From the NCBI GenBank assembly GCA_021373115.1, contig JAJFTI010000026.1:1-59110 (forward strand): a DNA stretch of 59,110 bases, written 5' to 3'. This stretch comes from Eubacteriales bacterium. Its GTDB lineage: Bacteria > Bacillota > Clostridia > Christensenellales > CAG-138. The position numbers and the translations under genes were made by a program. Shown piece after piece: positions 34,547-42,113 of this stretch. Position 1 is the stretch's first letter; each line of letters opens with the position of its first letter. The notes below the pieces were generated by a model, which saw only the letters and a list, made by a program, of their open reading frames with translations, had not been told where the DNA came from and did not search any database.

Positions 34547-35122
34547 TTACGAGTTTTTTTGTAGCAAATATCGCGCAAATTCGCGCGCCCCGGATTGGGC
34601 TTTTTTGGTTTGGAACGAGGCGAGCCCGTCCACGTCGCGAACGGAATACATTCCGTCGTAACCCATATGATAATGTTCGCACATGCGCTGAATGCCGATT
34701 ACGAACGGATCGGCTGCATAGGAAGCGTCGTACCCGTGCGTTGCGAGAATCGCAATGCGTTTTTTCTCCACGAGATTTCCGGTTGCAGAGCTATAAAACT
34801 TTGCGAACCCGTAAAAACGATCCAGCACCGCTTTCAGTTCCGTTGTGCAATACCAGGTATAGATCGGCGTTGCCAGAACGATTAACTCGCTTTTCAGTAT
34901 GGTTTGCGCAACGTCGTGCATGTCGTCCTTTTGAATGCAGCCATACACATCCTGGACGTCCTGACAGTGATAGCAGCCTTTACAAGAAGCGATGTTACGA
35001 TTCGCGAGCTGAACCGTTGCGACGCTTGCGCCGCCGGACGTCAGTTCTTCAAAAAACGGTTTTAGTAATTCCGAGGTGTTTCCATTCAGTCGTGGGCTGC
35101 CGTTGAGAATACAGATGTTCAT
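34547..35122 (-). CDS. Flavodoxin-fold NAD(P)H-dependent FMN oxidoreductase
   Basis: This 191-residue protein starts ICILNGSPRLNGNTSELL, the FMN phosphate loop of NADPH-dependent FMN reductases and iron-sulfur flavoproteins. A CKGCYHC motif and a further cysteine 9 residues on (YGCIQKDDM) may bind a [4Fe-4S] cluster. LIVLATPIYTWYCT is the second flavin-binding loop. It lies 51 bp after fchA and is probably in the riboswitch-controlled transcript. It could supply electrons to MetF or to corrinoid reactivation, but that is inference. Confidence 0.88.
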   Translation of the reverse strand: MNICILNGSPRLNGNTSELLKPFFEELTSGGASVATVQLANRNIASCKGCYHCQDVQDVYGCIQKDDMHDVAQTILKSELIVLATPIYTWYCTTELKAVLDRFYGFAKFYSSATGNLVEKKRIAILATHGYDASYAADPFVIGIQRMCEHYHMGYDGMYSVRDVDGLASFQTKKAQSGAREFARYLLQKNS

Positions 35123-35173
35123 ACGTACATTTCCAATTCTTTTTTAACCGGCAGAACGCCGTTATTACGATTT

Positions 35174-35806
35174 TCAGGCGCCAAGGCGGGCAACGATGGA
35201 GCGGAAAAGATCGTCCAGAGCCTCGCCGTATTGGGCAAGCAACTGTCGCGCGCGCGAATTGAGCGATTCGGCGTAAGCGCGATCCTGCATGCCGTTTGTA
35301 TTGATAAACACATTCAGACTTGCGCCTTCAAGCGCCGCGCGGCAAAACGAGGCGGCGACTCCCGCGTCGCTGACCGCAACGGTTGACCCTTTTTCCGCGC
35401 TGAGCGCGATGAGCGGAAATGCCTCTGCGCAGGCTTCCATAATGGCCAGCGGCGGCAGCACCGCACTTTTCAGGGCAGCTTCCATAACACTTGCTTTTAT
35501 GGATCGCTCTTCATCCGTGTCTTTCGGCAGGCGATACGCCTGCGCAAGCGGCTCGAACGACGCCGCATCTTCGTCCATCAGAGCAAGAAAACGCTCCCGC
35601 AGCGCCTCGGAACGCGCAAGAAGCTCGTTCATCTCGGGTTCTGACGCCGCGTATTTCGGCTTGCCGACCGTGAGCGCGCCGACCATATGCGTCAGCGCGC
35701 AGGAAAGCGCGCCTACCAGGGCGCTTGCGCCGCCGCCGCCCGGGATTGGTGCTTTCGACGAGAGTTCTACTAAAAAATCATCTATAGTGTGTTTGCAGTA
35801 AGGCAT
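35174..35806 (-). CDS. fchA: Methenyltetrahydrofolate cyclohydrolase (cyclodeaminase family)
   Basis: This 210-residue all-helical protein matches the FTCD-C/FchA family. The signature is PIPGGGGASALVGALSCAL, with AVSDAGVAASFCRAALEGAS later and NVFINTNGMQD before the end. FchA opens 5,10-methenyl-THF to 10-formyl-THF, while related cyclodeaminases act on formimino-THF. The neighbouring folate genes favour FchA. The start at 35806 follows AGGAG with a 6-nt spacer. It lies 26 bp after the FolT-FolC fusion gene. Confidence 0.9.
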   Translation of the reverse strand: MPYCKHTIDDFLVELSSKAPIPGGGGASALVGALSCALTHMVGALTVGKPKYAASEPEMNELLARSEALRERFLALMDEDAASFEPLAQAYRLPKDTDEERSIKASVMEAALKSAVLPPLAIMEACAEAFPLIALSAEKGSTVAVSDAGVAASFCRAALEGASLNVFINTNGMQDRAYAESLNSRARQLLAQYGEALDDLFRSIVARLGA

Positions 35807-35832
35807 ACCATTCTCCTGAAAATTCATGTGGT

Positions 35833-37677
35833 TCATTTGAGTGCGCCGAGCGCCAGCCGAACGTCACCAAGCATATAAAGAGACCCCAGCGCGCAGACAA
35901 CGCCGCCTTTCCCGGCGCGTTCTATCGCTAAACGTACGCCTTCCGGCACACTGGCGCAAGCGATGGCCGGATATCCTTTTTGCCTTAATAACGCTGAAAG
36001 ATCATCAGCGGACATAGCGCGCGGATTATCCGGTGTGACCGTGATAAACTCCTTTGCAAGCGAGCCGATTATTTCGATCATATGCGTTACATCTTTATCC
36101 GCCATAATGCCGAGCAGGAACGTGATCCTTTGACCGGGGAAATGCGAAGCCAAACTTTCGGCTACCGCCGAGACTCCCTGGGGATTATGCCCGCCATCCG
36201 CAATAAAGACCGGATCCGCCGTCCGCAGAACTTCGAAACGTGCCGGCCAGCGCACGGAGGATAAACCATCCTTCAGGCTGTCATCGGAAACATGCCAGCC
36301 CTTTTCCCGTAAGATCTCTACTGCCGTAATTGCAACGGCGGCGTTCTTCACTTGATAACTGCCAACTAATCCGCAGGTTAGCCTGCCATATGGAGTGAAT
36401 GTAAACGAAAGCGCATCGAGGGATACAAAAACGCCTGAAGCACGCGAATAATCGGTTCGATAGAGCGAAGCGTTCCGCTCCCGGCAGACTGCTTCAAAAA
36501 CGGCGTCCGCTTCCGGGTTTTGACCATAGATCAGCACGGTTCCGTTCGGCTTAATGATACCCGCTTTTGCGCGGGCAATATCCGTAATCGTCGGCCCCAG
36601 TTCGCGCGTATGGTCGAGACCGATATTGGTTATAATCGCGAGTTCCGGCGTTTCGATTACATTGGTGGAATCCAGCGCGCCTCCCATGCCGACTTCAAGT
36701 ACGACGATATCCGTATGATGCCGATTGAAATATTCCAAAGCAATCGCGGTGATGAGCTCGAACTCCGTCGGATGATCGGCCATCGCTTCCGCATGCGGCT
36801 GTACGTATGCGGTAATCGCGGCGAGCTCTTCATCGCCGATTGACTCGCCGTTGATTTGCATGCGCTCGTTGAACCGGTTGATAAAGGGGGAGATATAGAG
36901 CCCTGTCCGGTATCCCGCCAGGGAAAGTATTCTTGCGAGCATGGCGCAGGTTGAGCCTTTTCCGTTTGTTCCGGCTACATGAATGAACTTCAAACGATTC
37001 TGCGGATTTCCCATGCGCTCAAGCAATTCGCTGGTACGTTCCAGACCAAGACGGCTGCCGCGCCAGGTAACGTGGTGAATATAGTCGAGCGCTGCCTGAT
37101 AGGTCAGCGGAGCGCTTTGCTCCAAGAACGGGTCGGCCGTTCGATCCTGTTTCAAAGAGGCATCCATTCCGCGGACTTTTTCGCCCAGCAGACGATCGAG
37201 AAGAAAAACAAGCATTGTATTCACTGCCATGACAATGCCAACGGGAAGCAGACGCGCCGCGAGCATCGACGGAAACGGAATCTGAATCAGCAGGGAAAGA
37301 GCGGCGCTTTTAACAAGCAGCGAGCCGACGATTTCGGAAGGGATTACAATGCATGCCGCACGAAGCAGCTCGCTCTTTGTTCTGGTGAGTTTTGCGAATA
37401 AACCTGCGCTTACGCCAATCAAAACGAATGCGGCCGTCAACGGAGGATAGTACATTCCCGCCGTTGGAAACAGCAGCGTACCAAGTAAATCGGAAAGGAG
37501 CCCGACAATACCGCCCGCAACCGGCCCAAACCAAATACCGGCTAGAAGAATCGGTACGCTGTCGATGCTCAGGCGAACGGAACCGGAAACCTGCAGCATG
37601 AGAAATTTGGAAAATACAATTTGCAATGCGAGCAGCATTGCCATCAGAGACAGACGCTTTGGCGTAATGTGCTTCAA
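35833..37677 (-). CDS. folC: FolT-FolC fusion: ECF folate transporter S component joined to folylpolyglutamate synthase
   Basis: This 614-residue protein has two parts. Residues about 1-165 form six membrane segments of an ECF S component (LSLMAMLLALQIVFSKFLML, SIDSVPILLAGIWFGPVAGG), matching FolT. Residues about 190-614 are a complete FolC with P-loop HVAGTNGKGSTCAML near 240, YISPFINRFNERMQING, the Mg-binding EVGMGGALDSTNV, TNIGLDHTRELG and DGGHNPQG. The start is taken as TTG at 37677 with AGGAGG upstream. A THF riboswitch precedes it. Uptake and polyglutamate trapping of folate would thus be on one polypeptide. The frame is continuous with no stop between the parts. Confidence 0.92.
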   Translation of the reverse strand: MKHITPKRLSLMAMLLALQIVFSKFLMLQVSGSVRLSIDSVPILLAGIWFGPVAGGIVGLLSDLLGTLLFPTAGMYYPPLTAAFVLIGVSAGLFAKLTRTKSELLRAACIVIPSEIVGSLLVKSAALSLLIQIPFPSMLAARLLPVGIVMAVNTMLVFLLDRLLGEKVRGMDASLKQDRTADPFLEQSAPLTYQAALDYIHHVTWRGSRLGLERTSELLERMGNPQNRLKFIHVAGTNGKGSTCAMLARILSLAGYRTGLYISPFINRFNERMQINGESIGDEELAAITAYVQPHAEAMADHPTEFELITAIALEYFNRHHTDIVVLEVGMGGALDSTNVIETPELAIITNIGLDHTRELGPTITDIARAKAGIIKPNGTVLIYGQNPEADAVFEAVCRERNASLYRTDYSRASGVFVSLDALSFTFTPYGRLTCGLVGSYQVKNAAVAITAVEILREKGWHVSDDSLKDGLSSVRWPARFEVLRTADPVFIADGGHNPQGVSAVAESLASHFPGQRITFLLGIMADKDVTHMIEIIGSLAKEFITVTPDNPRAMSADDLSALLRQKGYPAIACASVPEGVRLAIERAGKGGVVCALGSLYMLGDVRLALGALK

Positions 37678-37753
37678 GAAGAAACATCCTCCTTTCGATT
37701 GTGCTGCACAACAGGCAGAACCACCTCTTTGGAAGGACGTTCTCGATCGTGCA

Positions 37754-37850
37754 GTAGCGGACGCGATATTGCACCGCAAGCGCGGGAGCGCTTTTCGTGC
37801 AGCGGCGACTTCCCATCCTGCTGCCACTTAACGCGCAATATCTACTCTAC
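37754..37850 (-). ncRNA. Tetrahydrofolate (THF, folT-type) riboswitch
   Basis: The minus-strand leader of the FolT-FolC gene matches the THF aptamer. An outer GTAG/CTAC helix and a GATATTGC/GCAATATC stem enclose the conserved GCGTTAAGTG (37825-37834) and later GGTGCAATATCGCG and GTCCGC blocks. The arrangement resembles the known Eubacterium siraeum element base by base in these blocks. It ends about 65 nt before the Shine-Dalgarno. No terminator follows, so control of translation initiation is more likely. Confidence 0.88.
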
Positions 37851-37897
37851 TTCATATAACGTTTTTCGCTGCAAGGCGACCCTTGCGGAACGGTATG

Positions 37898-37903
37898 ATT
37901 ATA
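37898..37903 (-). promoter_or_regulatory. -10 box before the THF riboswitch
   Basis: A perfect TATAAT on the minus strand would start transcription about 40 nt before the aptamer. The matching -35 (TGTTCG, 37921-37926) is weak. Confidence 0.45.
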
Positions 37904-37940
37904 ACGTATTCCAGCCGAAACGAACAGAAAAATCTTGCGA

Positions 37941-38807
37941 CTATGGCCGCGAGCGAAGTCCGGCGGCAAGCACAATATCGGCTACGTCGGAATAGTGGTT
38001 CAGCGTGTATAGATGGATTCCGTCCGCCCCCTCGCGCAGAAAGCGCTGAACGAGTTCAACCGTATAGGACTGGCCGGCGGAACGAAAGGATTCTTCGTTT
38101 TCACCATAGCGGCCCACGAGCGCCGAAACCTCGGCGGGGATTGAACAGCCGTTGCTCAGCGTCATGCGCACCAAGCCGTCCTTTTTCAGCAGCGGCAGAA
38201 TACCAACGATGATTGGAAGATGAATTCCTCCGCTGCGCGCGCGATCCCGAAACCTCAAGTAGGCTTCCGCACTGAAGCAGAGCTGTGTAATCAAAAACGA
38301 GGCGCCCGAATCCTGCTTCCGTTTCAACGCTTCAAGATCTTTTTCAAAAGAATCCGCAAGCAGATGCTTCTCCGGATAACACGCGGCGGCAATACAGAAT
38401 TGATCCGTTTGTGAACGGATGAACGAAATCAGATCGTTTGCATGTGAAAAATCGCCATGCGTACGAACCGCGCCCGCCGGAAAATCCCCGCGCAGCGCGA
38501 GCAGGTTCTCAACACCGGCCGCGGCATATTCCTTCAGCGCGCAAGCGACGTCCTCGCGGCTGTTGCCAACGCAGGTATAGTGAGAAAGCGCGTCGCAGAC
38601 CCCGTCTGTTTGAATCTTAGAAACGACCTCCAGATTGCGGCCTTTGTTGGAACCCATCGCGCCATAGGTGCAGCTGATAAAGTCGGGCGAAAGCGCATTG
38701 AGCTGCTCTAAAGTTTCCAGCAGCGGTTCGATCGGTTTATCCGACTTGGGCGGAAATACTTCGAACGATAAAGTTTTATGATTCCGAATCCGATCGACGA
38801 TCTTCAT
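37941..38807 (-). CDS. metF: 5,10-methylenetetrahydrofolate reductase
   Basis: This 288-residue TIM-barrel flavoprotein interconverts methylene-THF and methyl-THF. Motifs are LSFEVFPPKSDKP with the catalytic glutamate, FISCTYGAMGSNKG, LLALRGDFP, ITQLCFSAEAYLRF and GIHLYTLNHYS. The start at 38807 (MKIVDRIRNHK) is four bases after the activator gene, behind GAGGAAGAG. It would link the corrinoid methyltransferase in this cluster to the folate C1 pool. No MetV or RnfC2-type partner is seen. Confidence 0.96.
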   Translation of the reverse strand: MKIVDRIRNHKTLSFEVFPPKSDKPIEPLLETLEQLNALSPDFISCTYGAMGSNKGRNLEVVSKIQTDGVCDALSHYTCVGNSREDVACALKEYAAAGVENLLALRGDFPAGAVRTHGDFSHANDLISFIRSQTDQFCIAAACYPEKHLLADSFEKDLEALKRKQDSGASFLITQLCFSAEAYLRFRDRARSGGIHLPIIVGILPLLKKDGLVRMTLSNGCSIPAEVSALVGRYGENEESFRSAGQSYTVELVQRFLREGADGIHLYTLNHYSDVADIVLAAGLRSRP

Positions 38808-38811
38808 AAGT

Positions 38812-40368
38812 TCACTCTTCCTCGCGAGGGAACGCCATCGCGTCCACATAAAAGTTCGTAAAGGACTTGACCAGCGTCAATTCAATATACTGCGTACCTT
38901 GTGCGATCGTTTCGCTTTCCTCGAACAGTGAATAGTTTCTGGCATAGAGCTTTGCTCCTTCGCCCGCCGCGTTTCCAATGCTCTCGACGCGGCCAAGCAG
39001 GGCGTAGGGAAGCAGACCGATGTCGCAAAGTGCCTGTGCGGAGAGATGGTTACCAAACGCGCCCGCCAGCAGCGTATGCGAAATTTGTTCCGCAGTCAGC
39101 GAAAGTTTGCGCAGTAGTACTTCTATCCCCGCGCGCATGGCGGCTTTTCCCAACTGCAGTTCGCGGACATCCTTTTGGGTTAAAAAAACGCGTGTCGGCT
39201 CCTGCGATATAAGAAACGCTTTTGTTCCGTTTTCCTGCGCAAACAGCCGCTCACCAAACGGCGCATCCGTATTGAACTTACCGCTTTCGCCAATCAAATC
39301 CAGATTGGAAAGCAGCGCGCAGAGCTCAATCAGGCCGCTTCCACAGAGGCCAAGCGCGGGCGCATGGCCGATGGTAGAATACCGGAACTCTCCGCAATCC
39401 AGCCAAACATGATCAATCGCGCCGGAGACCGCGCGCATTCCGCAGGAGATATTCGCCCCTTCAAACGCTGGCCCCGCCGCCGTTGAACAGCAGACTCGCT
39501 TTGTTCCGTCCGTTAGCGCAAGTTCGCCGTTTGTGCCGATATCGAGTAAAAGCGTCGGTTCGTCAAGCGAATGAAACGCGGTTGCGCTAAGGCATGCAAC
39601 CGTGTCCGCGCCAACAAAGCCGCCGACGACCGGCGCAAGAAGCACATCCGCCTTTTGATTCACATTCAAACCGAGCACCTTCGCGGGAAGTACGGATCGC
39701 TCCGCTTTGTGTGGTTCGTAGGGAGCGCGCACAAGCCGCTCCAGCGGATAGCCCAGCAAGAGGTGATGCATTACCGTATTGCCAACAATCGAAACCAGCT
39801 GTACGTCGCTTGTTTGGCGATTGCATTCGCCGCATACCTGAGCAAGAAGCTCGTTCAGCGCTTGAATCGCAATTTTTTGCAGCGCGAGCGGCTCACCGCT
39901 TGTTAGCGCATAATTCGCGCGCGCTATCACATCCGCTCCATAAGCAGTCTGTGGATTCTGCATGCCGCGAACGGCAATTTGTTGCCCGTTCGACGCATCC
40001 AGCAGATAGCATACGATCGTTGTTGTGCCAAGGTCGAACGCGGCGAAGCAAGCGTTTTTACTTGACCGGTTTGCCTCTGCGTAAGGGGTAAAAGCAACCG
40101 TTCGAACCGTACCTTCGCTTAACGAACGCATCGACGCGTTTTGTATGCGGGAGATGGAACAATTTGCCGTGACGCGTGTTTGGCAGGCGAGGATCTGCTC
40201 GGTTTTTCCGTTTTGAACTCGAAGAACTCCACACTTGCCGCAGGTTCCGTTTCCACCGCAGGGCGCGTCCAAAAAGAATCCAGCCTGCTTTGCCGCTTCC
40301 GAGACCAGCGTTCCTGCAGGAACATTTGCTTCTATATGATCGGGTAAAAAAACAATCCGACAGGTCAT
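38812..40368 (-). CDS. Corrinoid reductive activator (RACE/RamA-like, DUF4445)
   Basis: This 518-residue protein has an N-terminal [2Fe-2S] ferredoxin domain (about 1-85) with ligands in CGGNGTCGKCG and a distal cysteine in QILACQTRV. An ASKHA-type ATPase domain begins AAFDLGTTTIVCYLLD, with LLLDIGTNGELAL and LAGAFGNHLSAQALCDIG. These proteins use ATP to re-reduce Co(II) corrinoid proteins that have been inactivated. The start at 40368 has only a weak GGAAT site. It follows its likely substrate, the corrinoid protein gene, by 19 bp. Confidence 0.94.
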   Translation of the reverse strand: MTCRIVFLPDHIEANVPAGTLVSEAAKQAGFFLDAPCGGNGTCGKCGVLRVQNGKTEQILACQTRVTANCSISRIQNASMRSLSEGTVRTVAFTPYAEANRSSKNACFAAFDLGTTTIVCYLLDASNGQQIAVRGMQNPQTAYGADVIARANYALTSGEPLALQKIAIQALNELLAQVCGECNRQTSDVQLVSIVGNTVMHHLLLGYPLERLVRAPYEPHKAERSVLPAKVLGLNVNQKADVLLAPVVGGFVGADTVACLSATAFHSLDEPTLLLDIGTNGELALTDGTKRVCCSTAAGPAFEGANISCGMRAVSGAIDHVWLDCGEFRYSTIGHAPALGLCGSGLIELCALLSNLDLIGESGKFNTDAPFGERLFAQENGTKAFLISQEPTRVFLTQKDVRELQLGKAAMRAGIEVLLRKLSLTAEQISHTLLAGAFGNHLSAQALCDIGLLPYALLGRVESIGNAAGEGAKLYARNYSLFEESETIAQGTQYIELTLVKSFTNFYVDAMAFPREEE

Positions 40369-40387
40369 AAACGTCACTCGATTCCTT

Positions 40388-41020
40388 TTATTCGAACGAT
40401 TGCGCGAGGAGAACCGCACTTGCCGCGTCGGGCGCGTAACCGTCCGCCCCGATTTGGCGTGCAAATTCTTCCGTTATTGGCGAGCCGCCTACCATAATAT
40501 GAAAACGATTGCGGCAGCTGAGCTGATTGATTTGCGCAACGATAGCGCGCATAGCGGGCATTGTTGTGGTCAGCAGCGTAGAGAGTGCGACAATTCGAAC
40601 ATTCTCGTTATCCTGAATCGCCTGCATAAACTGCTCTGCGGATACGTCAATTCCAAGATCGATCACCTCAAATCCGGCGCTTTCGATCATCATGGCTACG
40701 AGGTTCTTCCCGATATCGTGTACATCCCCGCTGACGGTGCCGACGATGACCTGCCCATTTGCGGACGTTGCGCCTTTGGAAAGGAACGGTTTGAGTGTGT
40801 CAACACCCTTTTTCATCGTCTTTGCGGAGATGAGCATTTCCGGCACAAACGCTTCGCCGCGGCTGAAGCGATCTCCGATGATTCGCATTGCGCCAATCAT
40901 TCCGCGATTGAGGATCTCCATCGGATCGTCGCCGGAAGAGACCGCCTCCAGGACGAGATCCGATATCAACTTGATTTTTCCCGTTTCAATGGCGGAAGCG
41001 ATTTCATCGATTCCAGACAT
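40388..41020 (-). CDS. Corrinoid (cobalamin-binding) methyl-carrier protein
   Basis: This 210-residue protein of the MtaC/MtbC/MttC type has an N-terminal helical cap (about 1-85, with PEMLISAKTMKKGVDTLKP) and a B12-binding Rossmann domain with GDVHDIGKNLV near residue 100. The histidine of that motif is the lower cobalt ligand, and MVGGSPITEEFA follows. The start at 41020 follows GGGAGG with a 6-nt spacer. It carries a methyl group between a methyltransferase and methyl-THF. The partner for an external substrate is not in the window. Confidence 0.95.
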   Translation of the reverse strand: MSGIDEIASAIETGKIKLISDLVLEAVSSGDDPMEILNRGMIGAMRIIGDRFSRGEAFVPEMLISAKTMKKGVDTLKPFLSKGATSANGQVIVGTVSGDVHDIGKNLVAMMIESAGFEVIDLGIDVSAEQFMQAIQDNENVRIVALSTLLTTTMPAMRAIVAQINQLSCRNRFHIMVGGSPITEEFARQIGADGYAPDAASAVLLAQSFE

Positions 41021-41050
41021 TTTTATCCTCCCAACTGCATGTTTGATCAA

Positions 41051-41144
41051 TTCGTTTTGAATTGAACAATCCTATGCATTCTCGATTTTTTATTCCTCCT
41101 GTAAAACCTTAAACAGCAGGGACAGATCTATTTAAAAAAATTTT
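41051..41144 (-). other. Gap between the methyltransferase and corrinoid protein genes
   Basis: This 94-bp stretch contains an AGGAGG with no well-placed start codon and a CAATTC/GAATTG inverted repeat near 41048-41064. No gene is recognisable; a 10-codon frame exists but its spacing is poor. Confidence 0.3.
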
Positions 41145-41939
41145 CTAGCATCCAAAGCGGTCTTCGCGGTATGCCGAGATATAGTCCATGCAGTATTCAT
41201 CTTCCCCCAGCAGCGCGCGTGCGGCGTAAAGCAGACCCATCAGATCACGATCAAGCGGATTGAGGATTGCTCCATCCATTCCCGCCTGCATAGCAAGAAC
41301 TAAAAACGCACGGTTGACCATTGCTCTTGCGGGCAAACCAAAGGAAATGTTGGAGAGTCCGCTTACAATATGGACTTTTGGAGAACGTTTCCGTATCGCT
41401 CGCGCGCAGGCGGCAAATGTGAGAAACGATGATTCCTCCGTCGAGAGCGAGTGCAGCACAGGATCGATCAGAAGCCTGCTTTCGTCTATTCCAAACCGCG
41501 CGGCCGCTTCCAAAATTCGCTCAAACAGCTCCAGTCTGCCTTCGGCATGTTCCGGAACGCCCGCGTTTGAGCAGAGCAGAGCGATAATACTCCAATCGGA
41601 TTGCGCCAGAAGGGGAAAGAGCGTTTCAATTTTTCCGGCCTCCAGTGAAACGGAATTGATAATTCCGGCACGCCTGCATTTCGGCAGGACGGCGGCAATT
41701 GTTTCCGGGTTCGGCGAGTCGAGACAGACCGGCAGATCGCAAACACTTTCCGCGAGGGAAACGAGCCAGTTCAGCGTGTCCGCTTCGTGCTCGCCGTCGG
41801 CTACGCACAGATCAAGATAGTCGGCACCCGCTTGTTTCTGGCGCATGATAAGGTCTTTCAAATACGCCTCGTTCCGGCAGGCAATCGCTTCGCCCGTGCT
41901 TTTGATGAATCCATTCAATTTTTCACCGATGATGATCAT
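41145..41939 (-). CDS. Methyltetrahydrofolate:corrinoid methyltransferase (AcsE/MtrH-like)
   Basis: This 264-residue pterin-binding TIM barrel resembles AcsE (MeTr). Residues that bind and protonate methyl-THF are present: the aspartate in PVCLDSPNPETIAAV, the asparagine in GIINSVS, the aspartate in LLIDPVLHS and the catalytic asparagine in SGLSNISFGLP. It would transfer methyl between THF and the corrinoid protein encoded next. It heads the methyl-transfer operon, facing away from the PucR-type regulator. An AGGACGG site precedes the start. Confidence 0.93.
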   Translation of the reverse strand: MIIIGEKLNGFIKSTGEAIACRNEAYLKDLIMRQKQAGADYLDLCVADGEHEADTLNWLVSLAESVCDLPVCLDSPNPETIAAVLPKCRRAGIINSVSLEAGKIETLFPLLAQSDWSIIALLCSNAGVPEHAEGRLELFERILEAAARFGIDESRLLIDPVLHSLSTEESSFLTFAACARAIRKRSPKVHIVSGLSNISFGLPARAMVNRAFLVLAMQAGMDGAILNPLDRDLMGLLYAARALLGEDEYCMDYISAYREDRFGC

Positions 41940-42063
41940 AGCGTATCCGTCCTGTTTGAAATGAAATTAAAGTTCGAAAGTGATGTTGCGGCTCATTCCG
42001 CATACAAATTTTCTTGTCTATAATCGTATCAGAACCATACAAGGATGGAAATCCAACATAGCA

Positions 42064-42092
42064 TTGACTTTTTTTAAAAAAGCTCCTACACT
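42064..42092 (+). promoter_or_regulatory. Promoter of the PucR-type regulator
   Basis: TTGACT (42064-42069) and TACACT (42087-42092) are 17 bp apart. The leader is only about 15 nt. Confidence 0.75.
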
Positions 42093-42098
42093 GTGTAG
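42086..42098. promoter_or_regulatory. Palindrome over the regulator's -10 box
   Basis: CTACACTGTGTAG is a perfect odd palindrome covering the -10 box in the divergent region with the methyl-transfer operon. It is a candidate operator. Confidence 0.5.
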
Positions 42099-42113
42099 CA
42101 GGAGTGTGCAGAT

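Noticed and set aside
37871..37886. GCAAGG/CCTTGC hairpin as a terminator after metF
   Set aside because: No T-run follows it on either strand.
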